The notes beneath the pieces are model-generated. The model was not told where the DNA came from, did not search any database, and worked only from the letters and a program-made list of their open reading frames with translations. This document shows, piece by piece, positions 60,371 through 64,000 of a stretch of 64,000 nucleotides of DNA. Source of the DNA: Megaleporinus macrocephalus (lineage: Eukaryota > Chordata > Actinopteri > Characiformes > Anostomidae); assembly GCA_021613375.1 (NCBI GenBank), contig CM038710.1, positions 28,087,763 to 28,151,762 on the forward strand. The letters run 5' to 3'. The translations under genes and the position numbers were made by a program. Every line of letters begins with the position of its first letter. Within the stretch, counting starts at the first letter, position 1.

Positions 60371-62450
60371 CAAGGACACAGCGAGCTGTTTGATCCCCCG
60401 GATCGAACACGAAGATTTTCTCTCCGCTTGGGAGCTCTGTGCGCTGCTGGAGGCGGATAACCCCGCTCTGCTCGCGGCTAAGATGGCGGCCGGGTGTGCA
60501 GCCGTCTCGGCGAACCAGGCTAAGCGGCGTAGCAAACGCCGTAGCCGGAAGCAGACTTCGCGGGCGCCCGCCTGCAAAGAGCCGCGGCCACGCGCTCACT
60601 CCGTCGTGGCGCCGCTCTCCAGCCCCGCCTGCTTCTGCTTCGCTGCCTCCGTGGACGTCAATGCAGCGAGGCCCGCTGCCTCCGTGGACGTCAATGCAGC
60701 GAGGCCCGCTGCCTCCGTGGACGTCAATGCAGCGCGGCCCGCTGCCTCCGTGGACGTCAATGCAGCGCGGCCCGCTGCCTCCGTGGACGTCAATGCAGCG
60801 CGGCCCGCTGCCTCCGTGGACGTCGCCGCAGCGCGGCCCGCTGCCTCCGTGGACGTCGCCGCAGCGCGGCCCGCTGCCTCCGTGGACGTCGCCGCAGCGC
60901 GGCCCGCTGCCTCCGTGGACGTCGCCGCAGCGCGGCCCGCTGCCTCCGTGGACGTCGCCGCAGCGCGGCCCGCTGCCTCCGTGGACGTCAATGCAGCGCG
61001 GCCCGCTGCCTCCGTGGACGTCAATGCAGCGCGGTCCGCTGCCTCCGTGGACGTCGCCGCAGTACCTGCTCCTCAGCCGGCTCCTGTTCCTACTCCCCCT
61101 GTCTCCGAGGGCGTCACCGCAGCTCCCGCTGCCTCCGTGGACGTCGCCGCAGTACCTGCTCCTCAGCCGGCTCCTGTTCCTACTCCCCCTGTCTCCGAGG
61201 GCGTCACCGCAGCGCCCGCTGCCTCCGTGGACGTCAATGCAGCGCAGCCCGCTGTCTCCGTGGACGTCAATGCAGCGCGGCCCGCTGCCTCCGTGGACGT
61301 CAATGCAGCGCGGCCCGCTGCCTCCGTGGACGTCAATGCAGCGCGGTCCGCTGCCTCCGTGGACGTCGCCGCAGTACCTGCTCCTCAGCCGGCTCCTGTT
61401 CCTACTCCCCCTGTCTCCGAGGGCGTCACCGCAGCTCCCGCTGCCTCCGTGGACGTCGCCGCAGTACCTGCTCCTCAGCCGGCTCCTGTTCCTACTCCCC
61501 CTGTCTCCGAGGGCGTCACCGCAGCGCCCGCTGCCTCCGTGGACGTCAATGCAGCGCGGCCCGCTGCCTCCGTGGACGCCGCCGCAGTCCCTTCTCCTCA
61601 GTCGGCTCCTGTTCCTACTCCCCCTGTCTCCGAGGGCGTCACCGCAGCTCCCGCTGCCTCCGTGGACGTCAATGCAGCGCGGCCCGCTGCCTCCGTGGAC
61701 GTCAATGCAGCGCGGCCCGCTGCCTCCGTGGACGTCAATGCAGCGCGGCCCGCTGCCTCCGTGGACGTCAATGCAGCGCGGCCCGCTGCCTCCGTGGACG
61801 TCAATGCAGCGCGGCCCGCTGCCTCCGTGGACGTCGCCGCAGCGCGGCCCGCTGCCTCCGTGGACGTCGCCGCAGTCCCGGCTCCCCAGCCGGCTCCTGT
61901 TCAAGCTCCCCGGTCTGTTCCCGTGCCTGCTCCCCGGACGGTGGTCCGGTCTGTTCCCGTGCCTGCTCCCCGGACGGTGGTCCGGCCTGCTCCCCGGACG
62001 GAGGTCCGGTCTGTTCCCGTGCCTGCTCCCCGGACGGTGGTCCGGTCTGTTCCCGTGCCTGCTCCCCGGACGGTGGTCCGGTCTGTTCCCGTGCCTGCTC
62101 CCCGGACGGTGGTCCGGTCTGTCCCGCCTCCTGACTCCGCCCCCCGGACGGTGATCTGGGCGCCTCCTGACTCCGCCCCCTGTGCGCTTCCTGACTTTGC
62201 ACCCAGAGCGCTTCATGGTTTTGTCCCGCGTAAGCTACCTGTTAAGGCAGACTTTGTTGCTCCCGCCCGCCCGCCCTGTTCTGTTTCTTTGCCTTGTTTT
62301 GTTCCCGTTTTTGTTCCTGTTCCCGTTTTTGTCCCTGTTCCTGTTTTTGGTTTCCGTGTTCCTGTCCCCGTCGTTCTGTTTGTTCCTGTTTTTCTGCCTT
62401 GTCCCCCTCCTGGTCTGTTGTCTCGTGTTTTGTCCTGTTCCCGGTTTTGA
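60360..62450 (+). CDS. Repeat-rich ORF of the LTR element (696 aa, function unknown)
   Basis: It starts two bases after the 5' LTR, inside the primer site, and ends at TGA 62448-62450. The first ~50 residues look like an ordinary protein (MNDHKDTASCLIPRIEHEDF, then a helix-like acidic stretch). An Arg/Lys-rich segment follows (AKRRSKRRSRKQ, about 54-65), then about 400 residues of an 11-residue repeat (ASVDVNAARPA and variants) mixed with Pro-rich 30-residue variants. Next come 12-residue VPVPAPRTVVRS-type repeats, and a hydrophobic Pro/Val/Phe tail. The position fits a gag-like protein, but no capsid or zinc-knuckle motif is visible. Antisense and shifted frames are also open because the repeat lengths are multiples of three, so translation is not proven. 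Confidence 0.5.
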   Translation: MNDHKDTASCLIPRIEHEDFLSAWELCALLEADNPALLAAKMAAGCAAVSANQAKRRSKRRSRKQTSRAPACKEPRPRAHSVVAPLSSPACFCFAASVDVNAARPAASVDVNAARPAASVDVNAARPAASVDVNAARPAASVDVNAARPAASVDVAAARPAASVDVAAARPAASVDVAAARPAASVDVAAARPAASVDVAAARPAASVDVNAARPAASVDVNAARSAASVDVAAVPAPQPAPVPTPPVSEGVTAAPAASVDVAAVPAPQPAPVPTPPVSEGVTAAPAASVDVNAAQPAVSVDVNAARPAASVDVNAARPAASVDVNAARSAASVDVAAVPAPQPAPVPTPPVSEGVTAAPAASVDVAAVPAPQPAPVPTPPVSEGVTAAPAASVDVNAARPAASVDAAAVPSPQSAPVPTPPVSEGVTAAPAASVDVNAARPAASVDVNAARPAASVDVNAARPAASVDVNAARPAASVDVNAARPAASVDVAAARPAASVDVAAVPAPQPAPVQAPRSVPVPAPRTVVRSVPVPAPRTVVRPAPRTEVRSVPVPAPRTVVRSVPVPAPRTVVRSVPVPAPRTVVRSVPPPDSAPRTVIWAPPDSAPCALPDFAPRALHGFVPRKLPVKADFVAPARPPCSVSLPCFVPVFVPVPVFVPVPVFGFRVPVPVVLFVPVFLPCPPPGLLSRVLSCSRF
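60642..61880 (+). repeat. 33-bp coding minisatellite with higher-order units
   Basis: The unit begins GCTGCCTCCGTGGACGTC and is 33 bp long (11 codons), in two main variants: AAT or GCC after GACGTC. Pro-rich 90-bp variants interrupt it at about 61038-61220, 61340-61525 and 61565-61650, forming a higher-order pattern. Neighbouring copies are nearly identical, which indicates recent expansion. Confidence 0.9.
61911..62120 (+). repeat. 36-bp tandem repeat
   Basis: The unit begins CGGTCTGTTCCCGTGCCTGC and is 36 bp (12 codons, VPVPAPRTVVRS-like). About five to six copies are present, one shortened to 24 bp. It continues the internal ORF in frame. Confidence 0.88.
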
Positions 62451-62854
62451 GTCCTGTCTGGTGTTTCGTTGTTTTCCTTGTCCTCGTTTTGGCCTCCTCC
62501 CGTTTCGTCTCGTCATCCTCCTCCTGAGTCTTCTCGTCAGCCTCCTCCCTTGGCCTCTCGTCGTGTTCCTCGTTTCTCTCGTCTCCCTCCTCCCTTGTCG
62601 TCTCGTCGGCTTCCTCCTGTAACTTCTCGTCGTCTTCCTCCCGTTTCGTCTCGTCGTCCTTACTCGTCCTCGTCTTTCCTGATTTGTTTGTCTGTCCCTG
62701 GTTTTTTGTTCTGGTTCCTGTTTGCCCGTTTTTTTTCTGTGCCCGTTCCTGGTTTTCTGTGCCTGTCTGCCCGTTCCTGGTTTTCTCTGCCTATTCCTCT
62801 CTGCCCGTTCCTGGTTTTCTCTGCCCGTTCCTGGTTTTCTGTGCCTGTCTGCCT

Positions 62855-63460
62855 GGTCTCTGTCTGTTCCTGGTCCGTCCGTCTGTCTGTTCCTGGTCCG
62901 TCCGTCTGTCTGTTCCTGGTCCGTCCGTCTGTCTGTTCCTGGTCCGTCCGTCTGTCTGTTCCTGGTCCGTCCGTCTGTCTGTTCCTGGTCCGTCCGTCCG
63001 TCTGTTCCTGGTCCGTCCGTCCGTCTGTTCCTGGTCCGTCCGTCCGTCTGTTCCTGGTCCGTCCGTCCGTCTGTTCCTGGTCCGTCCGTCCGTCTGTTCC
63101 TGGTCCGTCCGTCCGTCTGTTCCTGGTCCGTCCGTCTGTTCCTGGTCCGTCCGTCTGTTCCTGGTCTCTGTCTGTTCCTGGTCTCTGTCTGTTCCTGGTC
63201 TCTGTCTGTTCCTGGTCGGTGTCTGTTCCTGGTCGGTCCGTCTGTCTGTTCCTGGTCTCTGTCTGTTCCTGGTCTCTGTCTGTTCCTGGTCTCTGTCTGT
63301 TCCTGGTCCGTGTCTGTTCCTGGTCTGTCTGTTCCTGGTCCGTCCGTCTGTCTGTTCCTGGTCCGTCCGTCTGTCTGTTCCTGGTCCGTCCGTCTGTCTG
63401 TTCCTGGTCCGTCCGTCTGTCTGTTCCTGGTCCGTCCGTCTGTCTGTTCCTGGTCCGTCT
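62855..63460 (+). repeat. 23-bp pyrimidine-rich minisatellite
   Basis: The unit is GGTCCGTCCGTCTGTCTGTTCCT (23 bp; given here only as its pattern of GTCC/GTCTG steps plus GTTCCT). Variants lose or change one GTCC/GTCTG step. Because 23 is not a multiple of three, all three plus frames cycle through the same codons, which explains the long overlapping frames here. It lies after the ORF stop and before the polypurine tract. Confidence 0.88.
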
Positions 63461-63559
63461 GTTCCTGTTCTCCTGGTCCCTGTTTTGTTTTCTGGGTCTC
63501 CTCCTCGAGGCGGGCTCCCGGGGTGTGTTCTCTTTCTCGCCTCTGGAGCTGCGTCCTTT

Positions 63560-63571
63560 GAGGGGGGGTGC
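63560..63571 (+). other. Polypurine tract before 3' LTR
   Basis: GAGGGGGGGTGC directly precedes the 3' LTR at 63572. This is the expected position for plus-strand priming of an LTR element. Confidence 0.75.
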
Positions 63572-63901
63572 TGTCATACCCCGCCATGTTCCCCGCGTCC
63601 CTCGCTTGTTTACGTCCTGTCAAGTCCACGTGGTCTTTGTTTACCTTTTGTCATGTGTTCCTTGCCTCGGCCCTCCACCTGTGTCCCATCATGTTCACCA
63701 CCTGTTTCCGTTTCCCTCTCGTTATCCTGTGTATTTAGTCCGCCTGTTTTGCCCTCTCCCTTTTCGTTCATTGTTGTTGTTTATGTTAATGTTACTGTTG
63801 TTGTGGTGTACTCCGTCTGTTTCAATATTAAATCCGTGTTTAAACTACAGTTCGCAATTGTGTCTGCAACTGCCTTTCCTCGCTTCAGCTACACCGTGAC
63901 A
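63572..63901 (+). repeat. 3' LTR (330 bp)
   Basis: Same length as the 5' LTR and, by eye, identical except that GG at 60218-60219 reads TT at 63762-63763, exactly at the predicted RNA start. TSD TATTT follows at 63902-63906. The remaining window to 64000 shows nothing further. Confidence 0.9.
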
Positions 63902-64000
63902 TATTTGGTCATTTGAGCAAACAGTGAACAATCTTGTACTGATATTTTTGTGCTGATACAGTGAACATGCGACTGTACAACCTTTTTTAACCTTTTCGTG

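Larger units (their letters stand above)
60028..63901 (+). mobile_element. Non-autonomous, self-priming LTR retrotransposon
   Basis: Two 330-bp direct repeats (60028-60357 and 63572-63901) begin TGTCATACC and end CACCGTGACA. Both sides carry the 5-bp target duplication TATTT (60023-60027 and 63902-63906). A G-rich polypurine tract ends right before the 3' LTR. The 3.2-kb interior holds one long repeat-rich frame and a pyrimidine-rich minisatellite; I see no protease, reverse transcriptase, RNase H or integrase motif. The primer site after the 5' LTR is complementary to the LTR itself rather than to a recognisable tRNA 3' end, as in Tf1/sushi-type (Ty3/gypsy chromovirus) elements. The LTRs differ at only two adjacent bases by eye, so the insertion is young. 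It presumably moves using proteins supplied by a related full-length element. Confidence 0.88.

Noticed and set aside
60345..62216. 623-codon open frame on the minus strand, and a 571-codon second plus frame (60439-62154)
   Set aside because: They are shadows of the 33- and 36-bp repeats: units are multiples of three without stops in several frames. Composition is pure repeat translation with no ordinary N-terminal domain.
60642..63460. Regular repeats suggestive of a CRISPR array
   Set aside because: Head-to-tail units without unique spacers, inside an LTR element of a vertebrate genome.
60028..63901. Endogenous retrovirus interpretation
   Set aside because: No envelope, reverse transcriptase or integrase motif; the priming arrangement points to a Tf1/sushi-like retrotransposon.
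62235..63916. Overlapping frames of 280-480 codons on both strands
   Set aside because: The 23-bp pyrimidine-rich array keeps several frames open by chance. The plus frames run through the 3' LTR and beyond, which is not plausible for a gene.

Overview
The window looks like vertebrate nuclear DNA from a teleost fish. It holds long multi-exon genes with GT-AG introns, AT-rich introns full of DNA-transposon debris, Pol III tRNA genes and a young LTR retrotransposon. Two interspersed repeats (about 1454-1932 and 5284-6345) resemble families I associate with otophysan fishes such as characins and catfishes. That lineage guess rests on memory and is weak.

Layout, left to right. (1) 129-17025, plus strand: the C-terminal 518 residues of ccdc22 (a CCC/Commander subunit) in 13 exons; its 5' end lies outside the window. 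(2) 20516-30900, plus: a complete 14-exon nt5dc2 (HAD-type 5'-nucleotidase domain protein, 597 aa), preceded by a CpG-rich promoter with three CCAAT boxes. (3) 31895-31966: tRNA-His(GTG). (4) 33246-43277, plus: a complete 7-exon tbc1d25/OATL1 (Rab GAP of autophagy, about 862 aa, or 881 aa with an alternative donor). (5) 45670-48210: a small tRNA cluster with two identical tRNA-Val(CAC) genes in opposite orientation around a tRNA-Phe(GAA), which sits in the loop of an ACGTT-rich foldback repeat. (6) 49967-58592, minus: a complete 9-exon complement properdin gene (cfp, 438 aa; signal peptide, TSR0 and six thrombospondin repeats). It converges on tbc1d25. (7) 60028-63901: a 3.87-kb LTR element with 330-bp LTRs that differ at only two bases by eye, and a 5-bp target duplication. 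It has no recognisable pol, a repeat-rich 696-codon ORF and a 12-nt self-complementary primer-binding site.

In human, CCDC22, TBC1D25 and CFP all map to Xp11.23, so three of the four genes form a conserved block. NT5DC2 is on human 3p21 and is the odd member here. The genes are not an operon and share no obvious pathway; the grouping is syntenic. Exon joins were checked by reading phase: the exon lengths of nt5dc2, tbc1d25 and cfp each sum to a multiple of three with one open frame. The ccdc22 exons stay in one frame after a 2-nt partial first codon. The most interesting items are the self-priming LTR element, the tRNA-bearing foldback, and several long inverted repeats in introns.
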